From contig NZ_GG703818.1 in assembly GCF_000156395.1 (NCBI RefSeq), forward strand, positions 549,944-613,943: a DNA stretch of 64,000 nucleotides, given 5' to 3'. Of the stretch, positions 55,671-64,000 are shown one piece after another. The notes beneath the pieces are model-generated. The model made no database searches. It was not told the DNA's origin and saw nothing but the letters and a program-made list of their open reading frames with translations. Position numbers and translations under genes: made by a program. How positions within the stretch are numbered: the stretch's first letter is position 1; the number at the start of each line of letters is the position of its first letter. The DNA comes from Providencia rustigianii DSM 4541. Its GTDB lineage: Bacteria; Pseudomonadota; Gammaproteobacteria; Enterobacterales; Enterobacteriaceae.

Positions 55671-57011
55671 CTATTCCCCTGCAATACTCATTTCAGGGAT
55701 TAATACAGAACCACACTGAATATTGCTACGGGTTTCAATATCATCTGCGATAGTGACCATATTCATCCACATATCCTTTAGATTACCCGCAATCGTAATT
55801 TCGCTAACAGGGTATTGGATTTCACCGTTCTCAACCCAAAAACCCGATGCGCCGCGAGAATAATCCCCCGTAATGCCACTAACACCCTGCCCCATTAGCT
55901 CAGTCACAACCAACCCTGTTCCCATCTGCTTTAATAATGCATCAAATGATAACCCTTGGCCGGCGATGCGCCAGTTATGAATGCCACCCGCATGACCGGT
56001 ACTTTGCAGTCCTAACTTTCTTGCTGAGTAGCTGGTCATTAACCATGTTTGCAGAATACCATTTTCTACAATATTACGCTCAGTGGTACGAACGCCTTCG
56101 CTATCAAACGGTGAAGACGCAAGCCCTCCCATTAAATGTGGCTGCTCGTTGATGGTCAACCAACTCGGTAAAATTTGTTTTCCTAAGCTATCGAGTAAAA
56201 ATGATGATTTTCGATAAATACTGCTGCCGCTAATCGCCCCCACCAAGTGACCAAATAACCCTGTCGCCACTTCTGAGGCAAAAATTACAGGAGCTTTCAT
56301 GGTTGGTAACTTACGTGGTGATAAGCGCGATAATGTACGACGAGCACATTCTTGACCGACCCATTCAGGGGATTTCAGCGCATCAATGCTACGGCCAATG
56401 GTATAGGCATAATCGCGCTCCATTTGACCATTTTCCTCGGCGATTACGCAGCTCGACATAGAATAGCGGCTGGAACTGTAGCTTTTCAGTAGGCCATGTG
56501 AGTTACCAAAAACACGGATACCATAATGACCATTAAAGCTGCCGCCTTCGGTATTAATAATCCGAGAGTCTGCTTTCAAAGCCGTCATTTCAGCGATGGA
56601 TGCATATTTAATGGCGTCTTCTGGAGACAATTCACTGGCTTGGAATAAATTCAAATCTGGGGCATCGAATGCCAATAAAGATTTTTCTGCGGGACCGGCA
56701 TAAGGATCTTCTGAGGTATAGCATGCAATATCGATAGCAGCTTGCACCGTGCGTTCAATAGCCTCATGACTCAAATCGGTTGAAGAGGCACTACCTTTAC
56801 GTTGTTTGTGATAAACCGTAATGCCTAATGCACCATCACTATTAAATTCAACATTTTCCACTTCACCTTGGCGAGTACTAACGCTAATTCCAGTGCTTTT
56901 ATTAACAGCAACTTCAGCAGCGTCACAACGACTTTTGGCATACTCCAATGCGTGGGCGACGGCTTCTTCTAATTTTTTACGTTGTTCGGTAACTTGTTCA
57001 GTGACACTCAT
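55671..57011 (-). CDS. pmbA: Metalloprotease subunit PmbA (TldE)
   Basis: A 446-residue protein of the TldD/PmbA family (E. coli 450). It lacks the HExxxH motif, as expected for the non-catalytic partner of TldD. Together they form the protease that trims the leader of microcin B17 and degrades CcdA. The tldD gene lies about 2.3 kb away on the same strand. It is divergent from yjgA with 163 bases between starts, as in E. coli. Confidence 0.95.
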   Translation of the reverse strand: MSVTEQVTEQRKKLEEAVAHALEYAKSRCDAAEVAVNKSTGISVSTRQGEVENVEFNSDGALGITVYHKQRKGSASSTDLSHEAIERTVQAAIDIACYTSEDPYAGPAEKSLLAFDAPDLNLFQASELSPEDAIKYASIAEMTALKADSRIINTEGGSFNGHYGIRVFGNSHGLLKSYSSSRYSMSSCVIAEENGQMERDYAYTIGRSIDALKSPEWVGQECARRTLSRLSPRKLPTMKAPVIFASEVATGLFGHLVGAISGSSIYRKSSFLLDSLGKQILPSWLTINEQPHLMGGLASSPFDSEGVRTTERNIVENGILQTWLMTSYSARKLGLQSTGHAGGIHNWRIAGQGLSFDALLKQMGTGLVVTELMGQGVSGITGDYSRGASGFWVENGEIQYPVSEITIAGNLKDMWMNMVTIADDIETRSNIQCGSVLIPEMSIAGE

Positions 57012-57174
57012 GCATTTAGTCCAATAAAGTGGGGAAAAGTAATTTTCTACCTAGACATATCAATGTTAAGTAGTCATAAGGGGGCTTTCCCAGTTACAAT
57101 AGCGTTAATAGTAAGAATGTTAACACTCATAACGCCGTAGATCATCTCTGCGTTTAGTAAAAAGGAAAATCCCT

Positions 57175-57720
57175 ATGGCCAAACAGCCTGATGACTGGCT
57201 GGATGATATCCCAGCGCCCGAAGAAGACGAGGACGATGAGATTATTTGGGTCAGTAAAAGCGAAATTAAACGCGATGCTGAGATCCTCAAAAAATTAGGG
57301 GCCGAGCTTGTCGACTTAAGTAAAAATGAACTTGAGCGTATCCCATTAGATCCTCAATTGCTTGAAGCGGTAGAGCTAGCCCAGAAAATAAAACGAGAAG
57401 GACGTCGTCGTCAGTTACAACTTATCGGTAAACTGCTACGTTCTCGTGAAGTTGAACCGATCACAGAAGCTCTAGATAAACTGAAGAACCGCCATAACCA
57501 GCAAATCGTGATTTTCCACAAATTGGAAGATCTGCGCACTCGCTTGCTGGCAGGTGGTGATGAGGTGATTGAAGAGGTTGTTGCGCTATTCCCACACACT
57601 GACCGTCAGCAGTTACGTGCACTAGTACGTAATGCGAAAAAAGAGCGTGATGCGAACAAACCACCGAAAGCATTCCGTCAAATCTTTCAATATTTGAAAG
57701 AGCTTTCTGACAGTATCTAG
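57175..57720 (+). CDS. darP: Ribosome biogenesis factor YjgA (DarP)
   Basis: A 181-residue DUF615 protein (E. coli 183), beginning [13 protein letters not shown] and rich in charged helices. It associates with late 50S assembly particles and is thought to help maturation of the peptidyl transferase centre. ATG 57175 follows AAAGGAAA. It is the usual neighbour of pmbA. Confidence 0.95.
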   Translation: MAKQPDDWLDDIPAPEEDEDDEIIWVSKSEIKRDAEILKKLGAELVDLSKNELERIPLDPQLLEAVELAQKIKREGRRRQLQLIGKLLRSREVEPITEALDKLKNRHNQQIVIFHKLEDLRTRLLAGGDEVIEEVVALFPHTDRQQLRALVRNAKKERDANKPPKAFRQIFQYLKELSDSI

Positions 57721-57762
57721 CGAATACTCCCCTATATCGCGATGATTATAGGGGGGTTATCT

Positions 57763-58326
57763 TTAAAACTGCGTTTTCAAGATATTCAGTAATGTTTGGA
57801 ATTCGGTATACCCTTCTCTATCTAAAAAATGCCCTGCATTTTCTTCAATCACTATATCTGCTTGTAGTGCACAAGCTAAATCTTTTGATGCTTGCGGCTC
57901 CACCACCCGATCATTGGATGAAATCAGTGATATTCGTTTATTTGCGATATGGGTTAACTTACGATAATCCAATAAAACCTCAGTATGAGACTCTAAGCTA
58001 GGTAATGTTTCAAGGTTATGGTCAAAGCCTGCCACTAATACATATCCCCCGATTTTAACGCCTTGAGGTACTTGTTGTTCAAGAAAGCGTAAAACGGTAA
58101 CACAACCAAGGCTATGGCCAATCAGGATAGTATCTTCATCAAACTGAATATGAGAATTGAGCAAATGCTGTTGCCATTTTTGAGGGTCTGGAAAATTAGA
58201 CTCTGGCATGGCAGGCACAGTCACTATCGCCCCTAAAGACTCTAATTCTTCTTTTAGCCAAGGAAACCAATTTTTCTCAGGTGATGCTGTATAGCCATGA
58301 ACAATAATAATTTTTTTGCCTTTCAT
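57763..58326 (-). CDS. RBBP9/YdeN family alpha/beta hydrolase
   Basis: A 187-residue alpha/beta hydrolase with the nucleophile elbow IGHSLGCV near residue 70, and likely Asp (SSNDRVV) and His (NAGHF) partners. It begins MKGKKIIIVHGYTASPEKNWFPW. ATG 58326 has GAGGAG seven bases before it and gives the usual family length; the open frame extends 16 codons further upstream without similarity. The family are serine hydrolases of unknown substrate. It stands alone between darP and the barstar gene, on the minus strand. Confidence 0.85.
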   Translation of the reverse strand: MKGKKIIIVHGYTASPEKNWFPWLKEELESLGAIVTVPAMPESNFPDPQKWQQHLLNSHIQFDEDTILIGHSLGCVTVLRFLEQQVPQGVKIGGYVLVAGFDHNLETLPSLESHTEVLLDYRKLTHIANKRISLISSNDRVVEPQASKDLACALQADIVIEENAGHFLDREGYTEFQTLLNILKTQF

Positions 58327-58413
58327 TACCGGCTCCTCAACATCATTTTCATGGAAAAGATTACTACTCGGCATTGTGTATTACCTACGTTAAAAGAGAT
58401 AAACCACACTATT

Positions 58414-58707
58414 TCAGCTTTCAGGGATATCTAACAGAAAGATAAAACGCCCTTCTAATTCATCCTCAGCCTCGTTCATCAGATCAATAATTTCCGCAAA
58501 TTGGTGCTGCTGCGCTAGGCTCAAATGACTAAAAATTATTGTCATCGGTAACTCAATCTCACCGGAAATCATATCCCATAATGCATCGAGGTTATGCCCA
58601 AACCAAGAAGGTAGCGAGAATTTTTGCTGGAATTGACAATAAAAATCCTCGAGATCCCTTATCTGGCAAAAATCAAAAATAACGTTATTGTTCATCGGAA
58701 TGTCCAT
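58414..58707 (-). CDS. Barstar-family ribonuclease inhibitor
   Basis: A 97-residue barstar-like protein with the key region SWFGHNLDALWDMISG (residues about 34-49), which in barstar carries the residues that plug the barnase active site. The start ATG overlaps the barnase stop by one base (TAATG); an alternative ATG four codons on matches E. coli YhcO better. It has no signal peptide, so it protects the cytosol from the RNase encoded just upstream. Confidence 0.88.
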   Translation of the reverse strand: MDIPMNNNVIFDFCQIRDLEDFYCQFQQKFSLPSWFGHNLDALWDMISGEIELPMTIIFSHLSLAQQHQFAEIIDLMNEAEDELEGRFIFLLDIPES

Positions 58708-59186
58708 TATTTGACTTGCTGGAAGCTTTTATAGTGGTCGGTCGTGACAAAAATCATGCCATCCGATGAATAGAGTAAACGGTCAGCACCGCGATGCCCG
58801 CAGCGATAGTTGATATCCGCTTCATACCATTGGCGACTGTCTGTCATCGGCAAGCGTTTTTCACGATTAGAAAAACGGTCGCCACCAATAGCTCTGCCCG
58901 GCAATACATCACAAAGATTGCCTTTTTTTGCATCCCAGCCTGCTTCTCGTGCCTGTTTTTTAGTGATATAGAATGCCGGTAACTTTTGGTATTTCTCCAT
59001 AAAGCTGACCACATTATTTTGTGCGGTCAGTTGGTCAATCGTTTTCGGCATCTCTTTTGATGCGGCAACTTCATGGGATGGCGAATTCGCCGCTGGCTCC
59101 GTCGCAGGTTGCTCTCCACCTTTAAAATAGAGGCTAACCGCAATTAAAATTGCCATTAAAACTAATGAAATAACGCGTTTATTCAT
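58707..59186 (-). CDS. Barnase-type ribonuclease with N-terminal signal/anchor
   Basis: A 159-residue protein: an N-terminal hydrophobic segment (residues about 5-20), a linker rich in Ala, Pro and Ser, and a barnase domain (about 70-157). The catalytic residues of barnase are all kept: E122 (YEADINY), R132 and R136 (GHRGADRLL) and H151 (TTDHYKSF). It is therefore a predicted active guanyl-specific endoribonuclease, exported or anchored facing the periplasm. The barstar gene overlaps its stop. It could serve nutrition, competition or RNA uptake; the sequence does not say which. Confidence 0.9.
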   Translation of the reverse strand: MNKRVISLVLMAILIAVSLYFKGGEQPATEPAANSPSHEVAASKEMPKTIDQLTAQNNVVSFMEKYQKLPAFYITKKQAREAGWDAKKGNLCDVLPGRAIGGDRFSNREKRLPMTDSRQWYEADINYRCGHRGADRLLYSSDGMIFVTTDHYKSFQQVK

Positions 59187-59283
59187 CTTTTTCTACCTTA
59201 TTTGGATTATAAGCTGATAAGCAATCGCCCTAGTGGCACAGGCAACTAGGGCGATTAAATAGAAAAGCTTAATATATCCGTAA

Positions 59284-60729
59284 TTACGCCGTGCCGCCGA
59301 CAGTCATTTTATCGAGTTTCAATGTAGGTTGCCCAACACCAACAGGCACACTCTGTCCCTCTTTACCGCACACACCAACGCCTTTATCTAGTGCAAGGTC
59401 ATTACCAACCATGGAGATCTGTTGCATCGCTTCTACACCAGAACCAATTAAGGTTGCGCCTTTCACTGGCGAGGTAATTTTACCGTTCTCAATTAAGTAA
59501 GCTTCTGACGTTGAGAATACAAATTTACCCGAGGTGATATCCACTTGTCCGCCACCAAAGTTCGGTGCATACAGACCTTTTTCAACACTCGCAATGATCT
59601 CTTCCGGTGTGGACTGCCCTGCCAACATGTAGGTGTTGGTCATGCGTGGCATTGGCAAGTGTGCATAAGATTCACGACGTGCATTTCCCGTTGGAGCAAC
59701 GCCCATCAAGCGAGCATTATGTTTATCTTGGATGTAATTCCGTAAAATACCGTTTTCAATCAAGATATTATATTGACCAGGAACGCCTTCATCATCCACT
59801 GCTAATGAACCTCGGCGCCCAACAATCGTGCCATCATCCACGACAGTACAAAGTGAAGATGCCACCTGCTCGCCAACTTTGCCGGAGAATACTGAAGTAC
59901 CACGGCGATTGAAGTCCCCTTCAAGTCCGTGACCTACCGCTTCATGCAGTAAAACACCCGGCCAGCCTGCACCTAATACCACGGGCATCATTCCCGCAGG
60001 AGCCGCAATCGCAGAAAGATTTACCAGCGCCATACGCACGGCTTCGCGAGCATATTGTTCCGCGACAACCTGCCCTTGATGAATCTCGAGGAAGTATTCG
60101 TAACCATAGCGACCACCGCCACCACTTGCGCCACGCTCACGTTTACCATCATGTTCCACCAGCACACTAACGGATAAACGCACCAGAGGACGAATATCCG
60201 AGGCTAACGTTCCATCAGTGGCAGCGACTAAGACTTGCTCATAGACACCGGTTAAGCTGGCATTGACTTCAATAACACGCGGGTCTTCTGCTCGCGCGAC
60301 TTGATCCACACGATGTAACAGTTCAATTTTCTGCTCACGTGGTAAACTTTGTAAAGGATCCGCTTCTGAATAGAGTTTTTTGTAGTCAACATTGGTTAAG
60401 ATCTGTGACTTTCCAGAACCCTGTTCAGTCACGATGCTACGTGCTGCGGTTGCGCTTTGGGTCAGTGCTAACAAGGAAATTTGGTCTGCATATGCAAACC
60501 CCGTTTTTTCACCTGTGATCGCTCGAACACCCACACCTTGGTCAATATTGTAGGAACCATCTTTGATAATTCGGTCTTCTAATACCCATGACTCATGGTA
60601 ACTAGACTGAAAAAACAGATCCCCATAATCCACACGACGCTCAGATAAAAGCGTTAAAATATCGTACAGATTATCTTGTTTAAGACCATTGGCAGTCAGC
60701 AAATGTTCGCTGACAGAAGCTAAACTCAT
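59284..60729 (-). CDS. tldD: Metalloprotease TldD
   Basis: A 481-residue protein, the same as in E. coli. The zinc-binding motif HExxxH is [12 protein letters not shown] near residue 262. TldD is the catalytic partner of PmbA; the substrate peptide is threaded into the heterodimer. It follows the nitrilase-family gene by 21 bases on the same strand, in a yhdP-nit-tldD group. Confidence 0.96.
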   Translation of the reverse strand: MSLASVSEHLLTANGLKQDNLYDILTLLSERRVDYGDLFFQSSYHESWVLEDRIIKDGSYNIDQGVGVRAITGEKTGFAYADQISLLALTQSATAARSIVTEQGSGKSQILTNVDYKKLYSEADPLQSLPREQKIELLHRVDQVARAEDPRVIEVNASLTGVYEQVLVAATDGTLASDIRPLVRLSVSVLVEHDGKRERGASGGGGRYGYEYFLEIHQGQVVAEQYAREAVRMALVNLSAIAAPAGMMPVVLGAGWPGVLLHEAVGHGLEGDFNRRGTSVFSGKVGEQVASSLCTVVDDGTIVGRRGSLAVDDEGVPGQYNILIENGILRNYIQDKHNARLMGVAPTGNARRESYAHLPMPRMTNTYMLAGQSTPEEIIASVEKGLYAPNFGGGQVDITSGKFVFSTSEAYLIENGKITSPVKGATLIGSGVEAMQQISMVGNDLALDKGVGVCGKEGQSVPVGVGQPTLKLDKMTVGGTA

Positions 60730-60750
60730 ATTCGTTACTCTTGTTGTCGT

Positions 60751-61590
60751 TTATTTTTTAATTAATGACGTCAATTGCGGTCTAAAGCGGTTATGTTTTA
60801 CCACTCGAATTTGTTGACGCATGACATTTAAACTTTCCGGTTGAATATTCACAACCAATGCCGATACTGCATCGACATTTTTTTTCATCACTTTACCCCA
60901 ACCATCGACGGCTAAAGAGTGTCCCCATGTACGACGAGTTCCATGAACTCCCACTTGGGCTGGTGCTAATACATAACATTGGTTCTCAATTGCACGGGCT
61001 CTTAACAGTGGCTCCCAGTGGGCTTGCCCTGTATAGCGAGTAAATGCAGCGGGAACTGAAATAATTTCCGCACCTTGCTCACGCAATGCTTGAAATAAAC
61101 CAGGGAAACGTAGGTCATAACAGATAGTTAAACCTAAACGTCCCACGGGGGTATCCACAACCGTGATATGCTCACCCCGTTGATAAATCACAGATTCGTT
61201 ATATTCACCTTGCTCATCTTCAATATTCACATCAAACATGTGAATTTTATCGTAGCGTGCGGTGATATTGCCTTCGGCATCAAACAGTAAACTGCTGCTA
61301 GTAATACGTGTCGGATCTTCACGACTAATCAATGGCATCGACCCAATCAGGATCCAAACTTTATAGCGGATAGCCATCGCGCGAATAGCGTCTTGTAATG
61401 GGCCTTTGCCTTCTGTTTCAGCCTTTTTACGATAGGTTGCAGCATCGGCAAATAGCAATGCGTTTTCGGGAGTTAGTACTAACTGCACGGTATCAGGCAA
61501 CTGTTTAATTTGTTGCTCGATCTGTGCCAAGTTGTGCTTCGTATTATCTCCACTGCATAACTGCAAAAGTGCAACATTACCCGTTTTCAT
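60751..61590 (-). CDS. Nitrilase-superfamily carbon-nitrogen hydrolase (Nit1/deaminated glutathione amidase type)
   Basis: A 279-residue C-N hydrolase with the catalytic triad E42 (LTPENALLF), Lys (RYDKIHMFDV) and Cys (LTICYDLRFPGLF). It is closest to the Nit1 group, which repairs deaminated glutathione. Its ATG overlaps the yhdP stop by one base (TAATG), so it is translated with yhdP. E. coli lacks a gene at this site, but many enterobacteria carry one between yhdP and tldD. Confidence 0.88.
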   Translation of the reverse strand: MKTGNVALLQLCSGDNTKHNLAQIEQQIKQLPDTVQLVLTPENALLFADAATYRKKAETEGKGPLQDAIRAMAIRYKVWILIGSMPLISREDPTRITSSSLLFDAEGNITARYDKIHMFDVNIEDEQGEYNESVIYQRGEHITVVDTPVGRLGLTICYDLRFPGLFQALREQGAEIISVPAAFTRYTGQAHWEPLLRARAIENQCYVLAPAQVGVHGTRRTWGHSLAVDGWGKVMKKNVDAVSALVVNIQPESLNVMRQQIRVVKHNRFRPQLTSLIKK

Positions 61591-64000
61591 TACTCTTGAG
61601 TCTCCTTAAGCTGACGTAATACTTCATCAATTTTTGGTTCATCCACACTGCCGGTGACACGATAACGAATGACCGAAATTTTGCTCCATAGCGGGCCAAG
61701 GACTTTCGATGCCGCAAACACTGCTGCCCCAGCAAATGGGTTAATCACGAATGCGGTGGCTACACCTACTGTAGCAGAAATTTCAGGGGTGATAACCGCC
61801 TCAATATTTAATTGGCGGTTAACCAGATCAATGTCCCCATTCAGTGCAATATCTGCCAATAATCCATCGATATATAAATTTTTCGAGGTTAGAGTACCAT
61901 TTTTAATGGTCGCGTCACCTTTGATGGAATCAAAATCAAAGTCGTTACTGAACGTGTCGCGAAAATCGAGCTGTAATTTACGTAATAAAGCATCAAAGCT
62001 GACTAAACGGAGAAGTTGACCCGCACGTCCCCCGCCCATGTGAGCAATCGCCCCTTTGCCTAACTGGGCCGACATTTTACCGTTTAGTGTTGGCAAATCT
62101 GGCGACCAAGGAACGTCTATCCAATTCAAGTCAAACTCGACGACATAAGGAGAGTCAATGATCGGAACCAATACACCAAAATAAGCTGCCGTTTCATCGA
62201 AAGCGTCTCCCGTTAGTGAGCCCGCAATTTCGGTTTTATTTTCTTGCCCACTACGCCATATTGCATCCAGTTTCAGATCAGAGGCACTATTTTTTAACGA
62301 TCCTCCAGTGAGCTTCAATGTATGGAGGTCTTCAGGGATCACTTTGGCACTAATTTCGCCCAATTTTTGCCCCCCGACCCAACAATCTGCACAATAAATA
62401 TTGACTCGTGGCCAGTCACTAAAATTGAACGTTTCAGGTTTAACCTTATCGTCTTTTGCGGTAGTTGAAGATTCAGGGTTGTAATAGAGATAATCAATAT
62501 TTAGTGCCCAATACTGTTTACTGTACGTTTGTAGGGTACCTTTTAAGTTCTCACTATCAACACGGATTAATTGTTCATTACGATGTAAATCGTATGAAAA
62601 ACTTAGGTTTTTCCAATACTGTCCAGCAAGGTAGATGGACGGTACTTTGACTTCGAGCATGTCAGGTAAAGCCACTTTGGCGACTTTATCGCTAGCAGGA
62701 GAAGCGAGGAAACCACTGGCTAAATTTTCCCAGTTCACATCATTCACCGCAGGTAAATCCACTAAAATGACAGAGTTAGCCGGTAACTCAGGTATTTTAT
62801 TATTCCACGCTGAGATATGAGCCTTTAATAACTTCAATGGCTCACTCGCGAGACGCCATTCGGTATTAAAGCCAAGACGTTGACCGATATCACCGCCAAT
62901 AACCAGTTGTTCCGTGGAACCTTTGGCTTCAACATTCACGCTACCAAGCTGCGTTAATAACGCCGTATTAAGTGCTGGCAATTGGCTTTTTAGCTTATTA
63001 AGACCGGCGGTAATTTCAATTTGTAATCCTGTAGCCTGTTTGCTGGATTCAGGAATAGTAATATTAATATGGCTTTTCCAATCACTGATCCCAGTGACTT
63101 TTCCTTTCAATTCCTGAGACTCTATCGGTAACTTGGCGAATTCCCAGCTACCACCTAGATTAATGTCCACTAAGTAATCTTTGGCGCGTGTTAAGGTCGT
63201 AAAATCTAGAGATACCGGCTGACCGATCCACTGCCCGGTAATTTTATCACTCACTAAATCCCCATTAGTGAATTTAAAGCTACCAGTAAGCCCATGAAGA
63301 GTGCTGTCGATGGGGCGAACAAATACATTATTTTTATTTAGATTGACTTGCCCTTTAGCCACTACATCTTTACCAGCAACCAGAGGGATTGCCAGATCTA
63401 AATTACCCGTGACGGTGCCATCAATTTGCAACTCGTCAAGAGTATCCCCGATAGAGTGTTTCAGTGGAGTATGAGTGAAATACTCTTGGATCTGTTTGCC
63501 TGTACCCGTCACGCCTGAATCTATATGCAGCATGCCATCACTGTAGTCACGGATCACCGCATTCAGGTTGGTGGCGGTGGCGTCCCCTAATTTCACGGAG
63601 TCGGTATGCATCGCCAACCCAGCACGGCTAAAATCAAGGTCGAGGTCTAAATTTAGTAGCGCAGGCCATTGGTCATCATACTCAAAAGTTCCCTCACGTA
63701 GAGGGACATACACTTGGAATTGACCATCATTTTTGTAATAAGGGAAATGCTCTGGATTGCCTTTGTACACCAACGTTGCATTATCGACATGCCCAGCAAT
63801 AATCGCTTTCGTCAGATAATCCGCAACCTCTTGTCCCATCAATTTTTGAGGGAAATAACGCCATGCATTCCCCGCATCATCCGTACTAATTCCCAGTAAA
63901 ATGGCTAAATCCGTAACATCCGATTTCTTTGCTTGAGCGTAGCTGAATGATCCATTGGCCCAGACAGAGTTGGCTTGTAAATCAATGGAAGGCCCCCATA
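61590..64000 (-). CDS. yhdP: YhdP, AsmA-like phospholipid transport protein (5' end outside window)
   Basis: The frame is open from the stop at 61590 to the window edge, giving about 803 C-terminal codons of a protein that is about 1270 residues in E. coli. The apparent Met at 63842 is internal; codons upstream (QANSVWANGSFSYAQAKKSD, then VTDLAILLG) continue without a break. Visible features include the conserved C-terminal DUF3971/AsmA-like part, FDFDSIKGDATIKNGTL and IEAVITPEISATVG. YhdP, TamB and YdbH form bridges that carry phospholipids to the outer membrane. Confidence 0.94.
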   Translation of the reverse strand, partial: WGPSIDLQANSVWANGSFSYAQAKKSDVTDLAILLGISTDDAGNAWRYFPQKLMGQEVADYLTKAIIAGHVDNATLVYKGNPEHFPYYKNDGQFQVYVPLREGTFEYDDQWPALLNLDLDLDFSRAGLAMHTDSVKLGDATATNLNAVIRDYSDGMLHIDSGVTGTGKQIQEYFTHTPLKHSIGDTLDELQIDGTVTGNLDLAIPLVAGKDVVAKGQVNLNKNNVFVRPIDSTLHGLTGSFKFTNGDLVSDKITGQWIGQPVSLDFTTLTRAKDYLVDINLGGSWEFAKLPIESQELKGKVTGISDWKSHINITIPESSKQATGLQIEITAGLNKLKSQLPALNTALLTQLGSVNVEAKGSTEQLVIGGDIGQRLGFNTEWRLASEPLKLLKAHISAWNNKIPELPANSVILVDLPAVNDVNWENLASGFLASPASDKVAKVALPDMLEVKVPSIYLAGQYWKNLSFSYDLHRNEQLIRVDSENLKGTLQTYSKQYWALNIDYLYYNPESSTTAKDDKVKPETFNFSDWPRVNIYCADCWVGGQKLGEISAKVIPEDLHTLKLTGGSLKNSASDLKLDAIWRSGQENKTEIAGSLTGDAFDETAAYFGVLVPIIDSPYVVEFDLNWIDVPWSPDLPTLNGKMSAQLGKGAIAHMGGGRAGQLLRLVSFDALLRKLQLDFRDTFSNDFDFDSIKGDATIKNGTLTSKNLYIDGLLADIALNGDIDLVNRQLNIEAVITPEISATVGVATAFVINPFAGAAVFAASKVLGPLWSKISVIRYRVTGSVDEPKIDEVLRQLKETQE

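Noticed and set aside
63840-63842. Start of yhdP at the first visible Met
   Set aside because: The same frame stays open and protein-like up to base 64000, so the Met is internal and the real start is outside the window.

Overview
The window is a chromosomal segment of an enterobacterium, most likely Providencia (Morganellaceae). Nearly every housekeeping protein resembles its E. coli homologue, blocks of E. coli-like gene order (rsmI-lpoA-yraN-diaA-dolP, mtgA-elbB-arcZ-arcB, sspB-sspA-rpsI-rplM-zapE-zapG-degQ-degS, murA-ibaG-mla, kdsD to npr) are joined in a different order, and the DNA is moderately AT-rich, more like Providencia than Morganella. The genus is an inference from these traits, not from a database match.

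Layout. 1-3420: three tandem ~1.19-kb units, each a DUF6708-type membrane protein gene (copies 1 and 2 frameshifted, copy 3 intact) separated by identical remnants of another gene; this looks like the decaying tail of a polymorphic toxin/immunity or type VI secretion locus. 3463-9583: alx with a yybP-ykoY manganese riboswitch, yqjA, yqjD-yqjE-yqjK, yqjF, yhaJ and yhaK. 9772-17696: a PTS-type regulator (two HTH, two PRD, EIIB-like and EIIA domains), a 480-bp gap full of repeated TTTCCACTT motifs, and an eight-gene operon: stand-alone PRD protein, SFCGS glycine-rich protein, DUF4312, DUF4311, DUF4310, amidohydrolase, PLP ammonia-lyase and KDGP aldolase. This is the least understood system here and probably a PTS-like importer plus catabolic route for an acylated amino-sugar acid. 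17775-20857: yccM, two half-size DMT (DUF606) transporters and a divergent LysR regulator.

20958-31508: a tandem pair of a dispersed repeat just downstream of rnpB (RNase P RNA, minus strand), then rsmI, lpoA, yraN, diaA, dolP, mtgA, elbB, the sRNA arcZ, arcB and a gltD without gltB. 31553-39048: sspB, sspA, rpsI, rplM, zapE, zapG, degQ, degS. 39128-51497: murA, ibaG and mlaBCDEF on the minus strand, and kdsD, kdsC, lptC, lptA, lptB, rpoN, hpf, ptsN, rapZ and npr on the plus strand; together these make outer-membrane lipid asymmetry, LPS transport and the nitrogen PTS.

51689-64000: rnk, an AT-rich subtilase-like autotransporter whose active site looks degenerate, pmbA, yjgA (darP), an RBBP9-type hydrolase, a barnase/barstar pair with an exported RNase, tldD, a nitrilase-family amidase and the 3' part of yhdP, which runs off the window. 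No tRNA, rRNA, CRISPR array or intact insertion sequence was seen.
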